From Pseudomonas protegens (GTDB lineage Bacteria > Pseudomonadota > Gammaproteobacteria > Pseudomonadales > Pseudomonadaceae), in contig NZ_CP031396.1 in NCBI RefSeq assembly GCF_003363755.1, positions 2,822,501-2,886,500 of the forward strand: a stretch of 64,000 nt of DNA, given 5' to 3'. Below are positions 42,014-55,300 of the stretch, piece by piece. Positions within the stretch are counted from its first letter, which is position 1. The number at the start of each line of letters is the position of its first letter. The translations under genes were made by a program, and so were the position numbers. A model generated the notes under the pieces. That model did no database searches and had not been told where the DNA came from. It saw nothing but the letters and a program-made list of their open reading frames with translations.

Positions 42014-43572
42014 CCGCCAGAGAGCAGAAGCGCCAACCTATCTCCACCGGCTCGGAATGGACCTTCGAGCTGATCCAGGCCTACGACCGCGAAATCAGCC
42101 GTATCGCGGCTCGCTATGCTCTGGATACCTATCCCAACCAGATCGAAGTGATCACCGCCGAGCAGATGATGGATGCCTATGCCTCGGTGGGCATGCCTTT
42201 GGGTTATCACCATTGGTCCTATGGCAAGCACTTTCTCAGTACCGAAAAGTCCTACAGCCGTGGGCAGATGGGACTGGCCTACGAGATCGTGATCAATTCA
42301 GACCCTTGCATCGCCTATCTGATGGAGGAGAACACCATCTGCATGCAGGCCCTGGTGGTGGCCCATGCCTGCTACGGCCACAACAGTTTCTTCAAGGGCA
42401 ACTACCTGTTCCGCACCTGGACCGATGCCAGCTCGATCATCGATTATCTGGTGTTCGCCAAGCAGTACATCATGCAATGCGAGGAACGCCATGGCATCGA
42501 TGCCGTGGAGGATCTGCTAGATTCCTGCCATGCCCTGATGAACTACGGCGTCGATCGCTACAAGCGGCCTTACCCGATCTCCGCCGAGGAAGAACGGCGC
42601 CGGCAGAAGGATCGGGAAGAGCACCTGCAGAAACAGATCAACGACCTGTGGCGCACGATTCCCAAAGGCGCGGACAAATACAGCGACAAGGACAACGCGC
42701 GATTCCCCGCAGAGCCTCAGGAAAACATCCTGTATTTCATCGAAAAACATGCGCCATTGCTGGAGCCCTGGCAGCGAGAGATTGTCCGCATCGTGCGCAA
42801 GATCGCCCAGTACTTCTACCCGCAGCGCCAGACCCAGGTGATGAACGAAGGCTGGGCCACCTTCTGGCATTACACCTTGATGAATGACCTGTATGACGAA
42901 GGCCTGGTCACCGACGGCTTCATGATGGAATTCCTCGCCTCCCACACCAGCGTGGTTTATCAGCCGGGATTCGACAGCCCTTATTACAACGGCATCAACC
43001 CCTACGCTCTGGGTTTTGCCATGTACCGGGACATCCGCCGCATGTGCGAAGACCCCACCGAAGAAGATCGCCGCTGGTTCCCGGAACTGGCCGGCACCGA
43101 CTGGCTGTCGAGCATCAAGTTCGCCATGAGCAGTTTCAAGGATGAGAGCTTCATCCTGCAGTATCTGTCCCCCAAGGTGATCCGCGACCTCAAGCTGTTC
43201 AGCATCATGGATGACGACCAGAAGGATGACCTGCTGGTACCAGCAATCCATGATGAAAGCGGCTATCGAATCATTCGGGAAACCCTGGCCGCGCAATACA
43301 ACCTGGGCAACCGTGAACCCAACGTGCAGATCTGGAGCATCGACCGTCGTGGCGACCGCTCGCTGACCCTGCGCCATCAGCAACACGATCGCAAACCCTT
43401 GGGGGATTCCACCGAGGAGGTGCTCAAGCACCTGCACCGCCTCTGGGGCTTCGATATTCACTTGGAAACCCTGCAGGGCGATCAGGTGATAAAAACCCTT
43501 CACGTACCGCCGAGAAGCGATCACAACGAAAACGACTACGGACGACTGGACCTGGCAGTCATCCACCTCTAA
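42010..43572 (+). CDS. SpoVR family protein (YcgB type)
   Basis: Third member of the prkA cluster, 520 aa. It shows family segments such as [31 protein letters not shown] and [12 protein letters not shown], whose His and Glu residues suggest metal binding. Related to Bacillus SpoVR, but Pseudomonas does not sporulate. It ends 13 nt before the hairpin in front of cca. Confidence 0.93.
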   Translation: MTAREQKRQPISTGSEWTFELIQAYDREISRIAARYALDTYPNQIEVITAEQMMDAYASVGMPLGYHHWSYGKHFLSTEKSYSRGQMGLAYEIVINSDPCIAYLMEENTICMQALVVAHACYGHNSFFKGNYLFRTWTDASSIIDYLVFAKQYIMQCEERHGIDAVEDLLDSCHALMNYGVDRYKRPYPISAEEERRRQKDREEHLQKQINDLWRTIPKGADKYSDKDNARFPAEPQENILYFIEKHAPLLEPWQREIVRIVRKIAQYFYPQRQTQVMNEGWATFWHYTLMNDLYDEGLVTDGFMMEFLASHTSVVYQPGFDSPYYNGINPYALGFAMYRDIRRMCEDPTEEDRRWFPELAGTDWLSSIKFAMSSFKDESFILQYLSPKVIRDLKLFSIMDDDQKDDLLVPAIHDESGYRIIRETLAAQYNLGNREPNVQIWSIDRRGDRSLTLRHQQHDRKPLGDSTEEVLKHLHRLWGFDIHLETLQGDQVIKTLHVPPRSDHNENDYGRLDLAVIHL

Positions 43573-43585
43573 GCCCAAGAACGAG

Positions 43586-43638
43586 CCTCCGTTAGCGCGG
43601 CACAAGGGTTATCCTGTCGTGCTAACGGAGGTTTTTTT
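43586..43638 (+). terminator. Terminator hairpin that embeds the cca ribosome-binding site
   Basis: An 11-bp perfect stem (43586-43596 with 43621-43631) is followed by T7 (43632-43638) and directly by the cca ATG. The 3' arm ends in GGAGG (43627-43631), the only plausible cca ribosome site, 7 nt from the ATG. The loop contains TATCCT (43610-43615), which could be a -10 box giving a transcript that starts near 43622 and leaves the ribosome site free. Confidence 0.75.
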
Positions 43639-44868
43639 ATGCGGATTTATAAAGTCGGCGGTGCTGTACGCGATCGCCTGCTGGGCAGACCAGTCACCGA
43701 CGTCGACTGGGTCGTGGTGGGCGCCAGTGCGCAAGACATGATCGCCAAGGGCTTTCGCCCGGTGGGCGCCGATTTTCCAGTATTTTTGCACCCCAAGAGC
43801 GGCGAGGAATACGCCCTCGCTCGAACCGAGCGCAAGAGTGGACGGGGTTACGGCGGTTTCACTTTCCATGCTAGCCCGGAAGTCACCCTGGAAGAGGACC
43901 TGATTCGCCGCGACCTGACGATCAACGCCATGGCCGAAGATGATCAGGGTCTTGTGACTGATCCTTACAACGGTCAAAAGGATCTGGAAAACCGGCTGTT
44001 GCGCCATGTTTCACCGGCATTCGCCGAAGATCCCCTGCGAGTTCTGCGAGTGGCACGCTTTGCCGCGCGCTACGCCGACCTGGGTTTCAGCGTGGCCCCT
44101 GAGACACTTGAATTGATGCGCCAACTCAGCGAGTCAGGCGAGCTTCAAGCCCTGACGGCGGAACGCAGCTGGAAGGAGATGTCTCGCGCCTTGATGGAGG
44201 ATCAGCCTCAGGTCTTTATCCAGGTATTGCGTGACTGCGGCGCCCTGGCCGTACTGATACCTGAGGTCGACGCACTATTCGGCGTTCCCCAGCCACCGAC
44301 CCATCATCCGGAAATAGACACCGGCCTGCATACCCTCAGCGTGTTGCAGCAAGCGGCGCTGCACCAGCAGCCCCTCTCGGTACGTTGGGCTTGCCTGCTC
44401 CACGACCTGGGCAAAGGCGTGACACCTGAGGAGGAGTGGCCACGCCACATTGGTCACGAGCACAAGGGACTTGAACTGATCAAGGCCGTCAATGAGCGCT
44501 TCAAGGCCCCACGGGAATGCCAGGAGCTGGCGCTGTTGGTGGGGCAGTATCACACCCACGCCCACAAGGCCCAGGAACTGAAGGCTTCGACACTGCTTGA
44601 GCTGCTGCAAAACTTCGACGTCTTCCGCCGTCCGCAGCGCTTTGAAGAGTTCATTGCCGCTTGCGAAATGGACGCCCGTGGTCGCCTGGGACTGGAGTCA
44701 CGACCCTACCCCCAAGCAGATTACCTGCGCGGCAGCGCCAACGCGGCGCGCTCAGTGGCAGTTCAACCTTTACTGGAGCAGGGCTTCAAAGGCCCGGAAC
44801 TGGGTGAGGCGCTGAGGCTGGAGCGACTGAAGGCAATCAAGACCTACAAGGAACAGCACGCATCCTGA
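43639..44868 (+). CDS. cca: Multifunctional CCA-adding tRNA nucleotidyltransferase with HD domain
   Basis: Adds or repairs the CCA end of tRNAs. The 409-aa protein has GGAVRD (7-12), the catalytic Asp21 and Asp23 (DVDW) and [12 protein letters not shown]-terminal HD phosphohydrolase domain (about 225-330, LLHDLGKG) is typical of the gamma-proteobacterial form. Its start is fixed by [12 protein letters not shown] and lies right after a T7 run. Confidence 0.96.
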   Translation: MRIYKVGGAVRDRLLGRPVTDVDWVVVGASAQDMIAKGFRPVGADFPVFLHPKSGEEYALARTERKSGRGYGGFTFHASPEVTLEEDLIRRDLTINAMAEDDQGLVTDPYNGQKDLENRLLRHVSPAFAEDPLRVLRVARFAARYADLGFSVAPETLELMRQLSESGELQALTAERSWKEMSRALMEDQPQVFIQVLRDCGALAVLIPEVDALFGVPQPPTHHPEIDTGLHTLSVLQQAALHQQPLSVRWACLLHDLGKGVTPEEEWPRHIGHEHKGLELIKAVNERFKAPRECQELALLVGQYHTHAHKAQELKASTLLELLQNFDVFRRPQRFEEFIAACEMDARGRLGLESRPYPQADYLRGSANAARSVAVQPLLEQGFKGPELGEALRLERLKAIKTYKEQHAS

Positions 44869-44874
44869 GAAACG

Positions 44875-44900
44875 GCTGACAAGGCTCCAGCCTTGTCAGC
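44875..44900. terminator. Hairpin between converging cca and folK
   Basis: A 12-bp perfect stem (44875-44886 with 44889-44900) with only 2 unpaired bases lies between the two stop codons. T-runs are absent or very short. Confidence 0.5.
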
Positions 44901-44919
44901 ACAAGGAGAGTCCGAGGAG

Positions 44920-45435
44920 TTACAGGCCCGGAGGCGTCAGTTGCCTGCCCTGCCATTCGAACGCCACGGGCGCTAGAACCTGATCGATCTGCGCCTCATC
45001 CCAAAGCATCCCCAAGCTCTTGCCGGCCAATGGGTGTAGCCGCTCCGGCGCCATCAGCGACAACGGCCAAAGCACAAAGGCATTCTTCAGGATTTCCGCA
45101 CGGGGCAGGATCAAGCCATCGAAATTGCCAGTCAGGTCGCCGTACAGCAGCACATCGATATCCAGTGGCAAACCTTTGCGGTCCGGGGCATAACGACCGT
45201 TGTCCGCCTCGATGAACTTCAAACGCCGGTCCAGTTCAGTCAACGGCAAGTCGGTGTAACCCGACACCACCAGATTGAAGAACGGACCGCTCTTGATTCC
45301 CACCGGCTGGCTTTCAAACACTGCCGAGCAACGCATATCCACCAGGAAACCGGCCAAGGCATCGAGCCCGGCCCGCAGATGAGCTTCACGCTCGATATTG
45401 CTACCAAGCCCCAGAAACACCTGAGTCAGAGACAT
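44920..45435 (-). CDS. folK: 2-amino-4-hydroxy-6-hydroxymethyldihydropteridine pyrophosphokinase
   Basis: Pyrophosphorylates the pterin precursor of folate. The 171-aa protein shows FLGLGSNIE near the start and LPLDIDVLLYG with the metal-binding aspartates. The ATG at 45435 lies inside folB (10-nt overlap), so the two folate enzymes are co-translated. Confidence 0.95.
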   Translation of the reverse strand: MSLTQVFLGLGSNIEREAHLRAGLDALAGFLVDMRCSAVFESQPVGIKSGPFFNLVVSGYTDLPLTELDRRLKFIEADNGRYAPDRKGLPLDIDVLLYGDLTGNFDGLILPRAEILKNAFVLWPLSLMAPERLHPLAGKSLGMLWDEAQIDQVLAPVAFEWQGRQLTPPGL

Positions 45436-45779
45436 CCGCGCTCGATCTCCACACCCACGCCAGTGGCGGCCGGAACAGCGCCTGGCTTGGTCAGCTTCAA
45501 ATGCAGCCAAGGAATGTGAAACTCGCTCATCAACACTTCGGCAAGACGCTCGGCAAAGGTTTCCACCAACTGGTACTGGGCCTGCTCGGCAAACGCCTGG
45601 ATCCGCGCGGAAACACTGGCATAATCCAACGCCAGCGTCAGATCGTCCCCAGCAGCAGCCGGACGATTATCCCAAGCAAAGCTCAGATCAAGACGCAGAC
45701 ACTGTCGGATGCCACGCTCCCAGTCGTAGGCTCCAATCACGGTGTCCACTTCCAGTCCTTCGATAAACACTCTGTCCAA
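45426..45779 (-). CDS. folB: Dihydroneopterin aldolase
   Basis: Aldolase/epimerase step of folate synthesis, just before FolK. The 117-aa protein has GAYDWERG near residue 20 and the catalytic lysine in LTKPGA. The start is TTG at 45779 with GGAG 8 nt upstream, giving the canonical [15 protein letters not shown]; the ATG at 45803 would add non-family residues. It is divergent from plsY. Confidence 0.93.
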   Translation of the reverse strand: MDRVFIEGLEVDTVIGAYDWERGIRQCLRLDLSFAWDNRPAAAGDDLTLALDYASVSARIQAFAEQAQYQLVETFAERLAEVLMSEFHIPWLHLKLTKPGAVPAATGVGVEIERGCL

Positions 45780-45853
45780 GCACTCTTCTCCGCAGCACGA
45801 CAAGGGCGCAATGCGCCGTTAGAATCAGGGCATCCTCGCCCGGAATAGTTAGC

Positions 45854-46423
45854 ATGTTTTGGTTACTGGCGATTCTCGCCTACCTGCTTGGCTCTCTGTC
45901 CTTCGCCATTTTGCTCAGCCGCCTCACGGGCAACCCCGACCCGCGAATGAGTGGATCGGGCAATGCCGGTGCCACCAACATGCTGCGCCTGGCCGGCAAA
46001 AAACTCGCTGTCCTAACCCTGCTGGGGGATCTGTGCAAAGGCCTGGTACCTGTGCTGATCGCCCACCTTGCGGGGCTTTCGTTGCAACAACAGGCGTGGA
46101 TCGGACTCTACGCCGTAATCGGCCACCTGTTCCCACTGTACTTCCGCTTTCGCGGCGGCAAAGGCGTCGCCACTGCTGCCGGCATGTTGCTGGGGCTCTA
46201 TCCCCCGGCGGCGCTCCTGGCCATCGCCGCCTGGGCGCTGACCTTCTACCTGACCCGCACCAGCTCACTGGCCGCACTGATCGCCACCCCCCTGACCCTG
46301 CCGCTACTGGCCTGGCAGGAACCTGAGGCACTACTACCGATGAGCGTACTCACGCTACTGATCGTTTGGCGCCATCGCGGCAATCTACGCGACCTGTTTG
46401 CCGGGCGCGAACGGCATTTTTGA
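45854..46423 (+). CDS. plsY: Acyl-phosphate:glycerol-3-phosphate acyltransferase
   Basis: First acylation of glycerol-3-phosphate in phospholipid synthesis, in the inner membrane. The 189-aa protein has about five helices and the three conserved motifs: [13 protein letters not shown], the glycine-rich [14 protein letters not shown], and the later SLAALIATP segment. It is convergent with tsaD. Confidence 0.95.
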   Translation: MFWLLAILAYLLGSLSFAILLSRLTGNPDPRMSGSGNAGATNMLRLAGKKLAVLTLLGDLCKGLVPVLIAHLAGLSLQQQAWIGLYAVIGHLFPLYFRFRGGKGVATAAGMLLGLYPPAALLAIAAWALTFYLTRTSSLAALIATPLTLPLLAWQEPEALLPMSVLTLLIVWRHRGNLRDLFAGRERHF

Positions 46424-46461
46424 ATCCGACAGATGAAAAGACTTCAGCTTGCGCGTCTCTC

Positions 46462-47487
46462 TCAGAGTGCTGACAGCTGCTCCATCGGCCAGCGTGCCTG
46501 CACACTGATCGCCAGGCTTTCCTGCTGTCCGGCCTGCAAACGCTGACAGCCGGCATAGGCGATCATCGCGCCGTTGTCGGTGCAGAACTCGGGACGAGCG
46601 TAGAACACATTGCCGTCCATCCCGGCGAGCATGTTTTCCAGGGAGGCTCGCAGGGCCTTGTTGGCACTCACGCCCCCGGCAATGACCACACGCTTGAGGC
46701 CTGTCTGCTTCAAGGCGCGCTTGCACTTGATGGTCAAAGTTTCCACCACCGCTTGCTGGAAGGCGAGAGAGATGTCGCAACGGGTTTGCTCACCGTCGTC
46801 TCCAGCACTGACACACTGCTGCCAGGTGTTCAGGGCGAAGGTCTTCAAGCCGCTGAAGCTGAAGTCCAGGCCCGGACGATCGGTCATTGGCCGCGGGAAG
46901 ACAAAACGCCCAGGGACGCCCTGTGTTGCCAGGCGGGCGATCTCGGGGCCGCCTGGATAATTCAGGCCAATCATTTTCGCGGTCTTGTCGAACGCTTCGC
47001 CTGCCGCATCGTCCAGGGTCTCGCCCAACAGCTGGTATTGGCCGATGCCATCAACCCGGACCAACTGGGTGTGGCCGCCCGACACCAACAAAGCGACGAA
47101 CGGAAATTCCGGCGGATGCTCCTCGAGCATCGGCGCCAGCAGGTGACCTTCCATGTGATGCACGCCCAGGGCCGGAATCCCCCAGGCAAAGGCCAGCGCC
47201 TGGGCGCAGGAGGCACCTACCAACAAGGCGCCCACCAAGCCGGGACCTGCGGTATAGGCGATGGCATCGATCTCGGTGGAGACACAGTCAGCTTGCGCCA
47301 GGACCTGACGAATCAGGGGCAGCATACGCTTGACGTGGTCACGAGAGGCCAGTTCCGGCACCACGCCACCGTAGACGCGATGCAGGTCGATCTGACTGAA
47401 CAGCGCGTCGGCCAGCAGGCCACGCTCACTGTCGTAAAGCGCGACGCCGGTTTCGTCGCAAGAGGTTTCTAATCCCAGTACTAGCAT
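46462..47487 (-). CDS. tsaD: tRNA threonylcarbamoyladenosine transferase subunit TsaD
   Basis: Catalytic subunit for t6A modification at position 37 of ANN-decoding tRNAs. The 341-aa protein has ETSCDET near the start, the metal-binding HHMEGH and the ASKH-fold motif [10 protein letters not shown]. It is divergent from rpsU, the usual Pseudomonas arrangement. Confidence 0.97.
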   Translation of the reverse strand: MLVLGLETSCDETGVALYDSERGLLADALFSQIDLHRVYGGVVPELASRDHVKRMLPLIRQVLAQADCVSTEIDAIAYTAGPGLVGALLVGASCAQALAFAWGIPALGVHHMEGHLLAPMLEEHPPEFPFVALLVSGGHTQLVRVDGIGQYQLLGETLDDAAGEAFDKTAKMIGLNYPGGPEIARLATQGVPGRFVFPRPMTDRPGLDFSFSGLKTFALNTWQQCVSAGDDGEQTRCDISLAFQQAVVETLTIKCKRALKQTGLKRVVIAGGVSANKALRASLENMLAGMDGNVFYARPEFCTDNGAMIAYAGCQRLQAGQQESLAISVQARWPMEQLSAL

Positions 47488-47574
47488 GGGTTTGCGCCTT
47501 GTAGAGGCTGAATTCGAAGGCGCGCATAATAGTCGCCACTCCTGCGCCCGGCCAGCGGTTTTCGATCAGAGGCT

Positions 47575-47603
47575 TTGCATTCCGAGCGTTGAGGGGTTAA
47601 CAT
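47575..47603 (+). promoter_or_regulatory. Candidate promoter of rpsU-dnaG-rpoD
   Basis: TTGCAT (47575-47580) and TAACAT (47598-47603) are 17 nt apart, 84 nt before rpsU. A TATTAT box for divergent tsaD may lie at 47526-47531 on the minus strand. Confidence 0.5.
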
Positions 47604-47687
47604 CCGCAACCCTTAAAAACCGACGACCTCAGCCGCGATTTTTGCGACGAGAACGTTGACCCCGGTAATGAATGAAGGTAGCTCTGG

Positions 47688-47903
47688 ATGCCAGCCGTCA
47701 AAGTTAAAGAGAACGAACCCTTCGACGTAGCTCTGCGTCGTTTCAAGCGCTCCTGCGAAAAAGCCGGTGTTCTGGCTGAAGTTCGTAGCCGCGAATTTTA
47801 CGAGAAGCCGACTTCCGAGCGTAAGCGCAAAGCAGCTGCTGCTGTTAAGCGTCACGCCAAGAAAGTTCAGCGCGAACAGCGCCGCGCCGTACGTCTGTAC
47901 TAA
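47688..47903 (+). CDS. rpsU: 30S ribosomal protein S21
   Basis: Small basic ribosomal protein of 71 aa, complete and typical: it starts [19 protein letters not shown] and ends with the Arg/Lys-rich tail [19 protein letters not shown] lies 9 nt upstream. It is the first gene of the macromolecular synthesis operon. Confidence 0.98.
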
Positions 47904-48383
47904 TACACAGACGTTCGCTGCAAGCTTCTGCCAAGCCCGGCCCTCAGCCGGGCTAATGGCATTTGCGGAATACGCTTGATGCTTCACCGTCAAAGCCGCC
48001 CATGCGACCCAGACGAATCTGCTTAACCACGTCAGACCTGGCTTCTTGCCAGCGGTGCACGTCTTTTCTGACGAGCCTTCCAAGGCTACTGACGAGCACA
48101 CCCTTACTGATTCCTGCAGACGATCAGCCCAAGGCGCCCTTCTCCAGCGCCCGTTTGATGAGCTATCCGAGGCCCTCCAATGGCCACTGTCGGACTCAGC
48201 GCACTGCCTCAAATAGTCGAATACTGATTGCAATTAACGTCAGTGGACGTTCGGCAGATACACTTCCCGACTGCGATCAAGCCGAAAACCAAGTCGAGCC
48301 GCGCCTTCTTCAGGCCCCGCCTCACCTGATCTTTCGACAGCGTCGCCAGGGCTATTTTTCCCCGCAGTGATGACGAGAACGCA
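47904..48383 (+). other. 480-bp rpsU-dnaG interval with an internal hairpin
   Basis: No convincing gene is seen on either strand. An 8-bp perfect stem (47934-47941 with 47947-47954) lies 30 nt past rpsU and may act as a partial terminator, as in the E. coli operon where rpsU is made in excess of dnaG. The remaining 430 bp have stop codons in all plus frames before dnaG, except one 135-codon frame with no recognisable content. Some pseudomonads are annotated with a YqeY-like gene here; I see no trace of it. Confidence 0.55.
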
Positions 48384-50357
48384 ATGGCCGGGCTTATTCC
48401 CCAGAGCTTTATTGACGACCTTCTGAACCGCACCGACATCGTCGATGTAGTCAGCTCGCGCCTGCAGATCAAGAAAGCCGGCAAGAATTACACAGCCTGT
48501 TGCCCATTCCACAAGGAAAAGACCCCCTCCTTCAGCGTCAGCCCCGACAAGCAGTTCTATTACTGCTTCGGCTGCGGCGCAGGCGGCAATGCCCTCGGCT
48601 TCATCATGGACCACGACAATCTGGACTTTCCCCAGGCCGTCGAGGAACTGGCGAAAGCTGCCGGCATGGAGATCCCCCGCGAGGAAAGCAATCGCGGCCA
48701 GCGCAAACCCCGACAACCCACAGACTCACCGCTGTACCCGCTGCTCAGCGCCGCTGCCGACTACTATCGCCAGGCACTGAAAAGCCACCCGGCACGCAAG
48801 GCAGCAGTCGACTACCTCAAGGGGCGCGGCCTCACCGGCGAAATTGCCCGGGACTTCGGCCTGGGTTTTGCGCCGCCCGGCTGGGACAACCTGTTCAAGC
48901 ATCTGAGCAGCGACACTCTGCAGCAGAAAGCCATGATCGATGCCGGACTGCTGATTGAGAACGCCGAGACCGGCAAGCGCTATGACCGCTTTCGCGATCG
49001 CGTGATGTTCCCGATCCGCGATACCCGCGGCCGGATCATTGCCTTCGGCGGCCGGGTGCTGGGGGACGACAAACCCAAATACCTGAACTCTCCGGAAACT
49101 CCGGTATTCCACAAGGGCCAAGAGCTTTACGGTCTGTTCGAAGCCCGCAAGAACAACCGCAACCTCGACGAAATCATCGTCGTCGAAGGCTATATGGACG
49201 TGATCGCCCTGGCCCAGCAGGGCCTGCGCAATGCCGTCGCGACTCTGGGCACCGCCACCAGCGAGGAACACCTCAAGCGCCTGTTCCGCATCGTGCCCAA
49301 CGTATTGTTCTGCTTTGACGGCGACCAAGCCGGACGCAAAGCTGCCTGGCGCGCCCTCGAGGCCACCCTGTCCTGCCTGCAGGACGGGCGCCGCGCGCGC
49401 TTCCTGTTCCTGCCGGAAGGGGAAGACCCCGATACCCTGGTCCGCTCCGAAGGCACAGACGCCTTCCGCGCCCGCATCAACCAGCACGCCCAGCCGCTGG
49501 CGGACTATTTCTTTCAACAACTGATCGACGAGGCCGACCCACGCTCACTGGAAGGCAAGGCTCATCTGGCGACCCTGGCAGCACCGCTGATCGAGAAAAT
49601 CCCAGGGGCCAACCTGCGCACCCTGATGCGCCAGCGCCTGACCGAAATCACCGGTCTGACCAATGAAACGGTGAATCAACTAGCCCACAGCGCCCCAGCG
49701 GAATCCCCCCCAATCTATGACGCTGGCATCGACTACGACGCCATGCCGGATTATGCCGACTACCACGAGCCTCATCAGGAAGCGTACGCCCCCCAAAAAG
49801 AGTGGACGCCGAAGAAAAGCGGCGGTGGCAAGAAATGGGAAAACAAGCCCTGGGACAAGAACAGCAAAGGCAAGCGCCAGGGCGATCGCGACCAGCCTCG
49901 CGGCCCTCGCGTCCCGGCGGCGGTGGAGCCTCCTACGCTTGCAGCCTTGCGCACCCTGCTGCATCACCCGCAACTGGCAGAAAAAGTTGAAGATGCCGGA
50001 CATTTTGCCGATGACGACAACACCAACACTCAGTTGCTGGTGGCCCTGATCGAAGCCGTACAGAAAAATCCTAAGCTACGCTCTATTCATCAGCTGATGG
50101 CGCGCTGGCACGGTACTCAACAGGGGCACCTGCTTACCGCACTGGCAGAAAAAGAGTGGTTGATCGACGGAGATAACCTTGAACAACAGTTTTTCGACAC
50201 CATTAATAGCTTGTCCGCTCGCCAACGCGAGCGTGTTTTAGAACAACTTCTCAGGAAATCGCGCCAAAGCGAGCTCAGCAGCGAAGAGAAAATACAGCTG
50301 GTTGAGCTTCTAAAACGCAATGTTCCCGCATCAAACCCGACCTCAACTGGCGCGTGA
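48384..50357 (+). CDS. dnaG: DNA primase
   Basis: Makes RNA primers at the replication fork. The 657-aa protein has the CHC2 zinc-finger (CPFHKEKTPSF, then CFGCG, about residues 40-64), the TOPRIM core with EGYMDVIAL and FDGDQAG, and a C-terminal DnaB-binding domain (about 520-657) after a Lys/Gly-rich linker (about 470-510). The linker looks low-complexity and longer than in E. coli DnaG (581 aa). Confidence 0.97.
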   Translation: MAGLIPQSFIDDLLNRTDIVDVVSSRLQIKKAGKNYTACCPFHKEKTPSFSVSPDKQFYYCFGCGAGGNALGFIMDHDNLDFPQAVEELAKAAGMEIPREESNRGQRKPRQPTDSPLYPLLSAAADYYRQALKSHPARKAAVDYLKGRGLTGEIARDFGLGFAPPGWDNLFKHLSSDTLQQKAMIDAGLLIENAETGKRYDRFRDRVMFPIRDTRGRIIAFGGRVLGDDKPKYLNSPETPVFHKGQELYGLFEARKNNRNLDEIIVVEGYMDVIALAQQGLRNAVATLGTATSEEHLKRLFRIVPNVLFCFDGDQAGRKAAWRALEATLSCLQDGRRARFLFLPEGEDPDTLVRSEGTDAFRARINQHAQPLADYFFQQLIDEADPRSLEGKAHLATLAAPLIEKIPGANLRTLMRQRLTEITGLTNETVNQLAHSAPAESPPIYDAGIDYDAMPDYADYHEPHQEAYAPQKEWTPKKSGGGKKWENKPWDKNSKGKRQGDRDQPRGPRVPAAVEPPTLAALRTLLHHPQLAEKVEDAGHFADDDNTNTQLLVALIEAVQKNPKLRSIHQLMARWHGTQQGHLLTALAEKEWLIDGDNLEQQFFDTINSLSARQRERVLEQLLRKSRQSELSSEEKIQLVELLKRNVPASNPTSTGA

Positions 50358-50371
50358 GGTCATAGCTCGGG

Positions 50372-50377
50372 TATAAT
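50372..50377 (+). promoter_or_regulatory. Consensus -10 element upstream of rpoD
   Basis: A perfect TATAAT lies between dnaG and rpoD, 47 nt before the rpoD ATG. No good -35 element is seen at the right distance, so this may be a weak or activator-dependent internal promoter. Confidence 0.35.
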
Positions 50378-50424
50378 CCTCGGCTTGTTTTTTGCCCGCC
50401 AAGACCTTCAGTGGATAGGGTGTT

Positions 50425-52272
<1,848 letters not shown>

Positions 52273-52276
52273 GACC

Positions 52277-52303
52277 AAAACCCCCAGCCCAGCTGGGGGT
52301 TTT
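52277..52303 (+). terminator. rpoD operon terminator
   Basis: A 12-bp perfect stem (52277-52288 with 52292-52303) with a 3-nt loop ends in T4, with a further T5 after GC. Confidence 0.9.
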
Positions 52304-52382
52304 GCTTTTTGCAGATCCCCCCCTCTCCCACCCCATAGCCCGTCTACACTCGAAACATTCCCCGTGCCATAACGAGACGGTT

Positions 52383-55300
52383 ATGCCCAGACTGTCGGCC
52401 ATGCTTCTGCTGGCGCTACTTACCTGGACCGCAACGGCTGGCGCGCTGACTCTCACCGATGAAGAACGTGGCTGGCTCAAGGCCCACCCGCAACTGCGCC
52501 TGGGTGTAGATGCCTCCTGGCCGCCCTTTGAGTATCGGGATGAAGAGGGCCGCTACCAGGGCCTGGCAGCAGACTACATCCAGCTGATCCAGGAACGCCT
52601 GTCAATCACCCTGACGCCCGTCGAACCGGCCAGTTGGACCGCCGTGCTCGAAGATGCCAAGCAAGGCAAGCTGGACCTGCTGCCCGGCATCATGTCGACT
52701 CCGGAACGCCAGAGTTACATGGCCTTCACCCGCCCCTATCTCGACTTCCCCATTGTTATCCTGGCCCATGCAGGTGGCGCACAACCGCGCAACCTCAAGG
52801 ATCTCTACGGCCTCAAGGTCGCGGTGGTGGAGAACTACGCCCCCCACGAGTTGCTGCGCACCCAACACCCGGACCTGAACCTGGTGGCCCTGCCCAATAT
52901 CAGCTCGGCCCTGCAGGCCCTGGCCACCGACAAGGTGGACGCCGTAGTGGGCGATCTGGCCTCCAGTGTCTGGAGCCTGCGCCAGCTCAAGCTCGAGGGC
53001 CTGTACGTCAGCGGCGAAACCCCTTATCGCTACCAGTTGGCCATGGGCGTCCCACGGGACAGCAAGATTCTGGCGGGCATACTCGACAAGGTCCTGGCGG
53101 ACCTCAGTGCCGAGGAAATCAGCGCGATTCAACAACATTGGGTCGGCAGCGTCCTCGACCATCGGACGTTCTGGTCGGATGTCCTGATGTACGGTCTGCC
53201 CGGCCTCCTGCTGTTGGTCACAGTGCTGGCGGTGGTGATCCGCATCAACCGTCGCCTGAGCTCGGAGATCTCCCGCAGGGTAGCTCTGGAACAAGAATTG
53301 CGCCGCAGTGAATACCATTACCGCAGCCTGGTGGAGAGCCTCTCGGCCATCGCCTGGGAGGCGCGTGTCAGCGACTTCACTTACAGCTATGTCTCCCCCC
53401 ATGCCGAGGCCCTGCTGGGCTACCCCCTATCCCACTGGCTGATCCCGGGGTTCTGGCGCAACATCATCCACCCCGCCGACCTGACTCGCGCCCAGGCCTT
53501 CTGCGACCACGAAGTACAGGCCGGACGCGACCACAGCCTTGACTATCGAGTGATCACCGCCGACGGCCGATGCCTCTGGGTGCGCGATATCGTCAGCCTG
53601 ATCGAACACGGCCATGAGCCGGTGATGCGCGGCCTGATGATCGACATCAGCGAGACCAAGCACACCGAAGAGGCCCTGCGCCTTTCCGAACAGAAGTTCG
53701 CCTCGGTGTTCCAGCAGTGTCCGGACATCCTGGTCATCGCGCGTCTGTCCGACGGCTGCCTGCTGGAGGTCAACAAAGCCTTCGAGGAGCAGATCGGCCT
53801 GAGCGCCGAAACCGTGATTGGCCAGACCGCCACCGAACTGAATATCTGGGGCATCCCGGGGGTCGGCCCGAGCCTCTTGCAGCGCTTGCAGGCCGGTAGC
53901 ATCCGCAACCTGGAAATGCCCTTCCGCCGCCACAATGGCCAACTCTTCACCGGCCTGATCTCCGCCGAACCCTTCGACCTCGACACCACCCCGGCGCTGG
54001 TGGTGGTAGTGCGCGACATCAGCCAGCTCAAGGAAACCCAGCAACAGTTGCAGACCTCAGAGGAGAAGTTCGCCAAAGCCTTCCATGCTTCACCAGATGG
54101 GCTGTTGCTGACCCGGCAACGGGATGGACTGCTGATCGAGGTCAACGAGGGCTTTAGCCGCATCACCGGCTTCAACAGTGCCATGTCCCTGGATCGTTCG
54201 ACTCTGGACCTGGGAATCTGGGTCAACCTCAACGAGCGCAAGCAGCTGCTCGACCTGCTGCAGCGGGACGGTTTTGTCCGTGACTTCAGCTGCCACATCC
54301 GACGCAACGATGGCCAGATCCGTCTCTGTGAACTGTCGAGCCGACCGCTGCCCATTGGCGGCGACGACTGCATGCTGACCATTGCCCGGGATATCACCGA
54401 CCGCCAGTTGATGCAGGAAAAACTGCAGCAGGCCGCCACGGTGTTTGAGAGCACCGCCGAAGGCGTAATGATCACCGATACCCAGCAGCGCATCAGCGCC
54501 GTCAATCGTGCCTTCAGCGAGATCACCGGTTACAGCGAAAGTGAAACCCTGGGACACACACCGCGCCTGTTGGCGTCCGGCCTGCATGACAGCGCCTTCT
54601 ATGCGGCGATGTGGCACCAACTGACCCTGGAAGGCCACTGGCAGGGCGAGATCTCCAACCGCCGCAAGAACGGCGAGCTCTACCCCAACTGGCTGACGAT
54701 CAACGCAGTGCGCAACAAGGATCGGCAGATCACCCATTTCGTTGCGGTGTTCGCCGACATCTCCAGCCTCAAGCATGCCCAGGCACGCCTCGACTACCAG
54801 GCCCACCACGATCCCCTCACCGGACTGCCGAACCGCACCTTGTTCGAAAGCCGCTTACTGACCGCGCTCAACAGCCAAGAGGAAAACGGCAGCCAGGGCG
54901 CCGTGCTGTTTCTCGACCTGGACCGCTTCAAGCACATCAACGACAGCCTTGGGCACCCGGTGGGCGACCTGCTGCTCAAAGGCATCGCGGTACGTCTCAA
55001 GGAACAGTTGCGAGACATCGACACTGTCGCCCGCCTGGGTGGGGACGAATTCATCATCTTGCTTCCGGGCCTGCATCAGGCCAGCGACGCCGACCATATC
55101 GCCACCAAGCTGCTGAACTGCTTCACCGCCCCCTTCCAGGCAGGCGAACACGAGTTCTTCATCAGCGCCAGCATCGGCACCAGCCTGTACCCCAAGGACG
55201 GCTGCGACGTTGCCACGCTGATCAAGAACGCCGACGCCGCCATGTATCGCTCCAAGGCCAAGGGGCGCAACCGGGTCGAGCGCTACACCCGCGACCTGAC

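Noticed and set aside
47613..48233. A 206-codon minus-strand gene covering rpsU
   Set aside because: It is antisense to rpsU, which is certain, and shows no domain or ribosome site.
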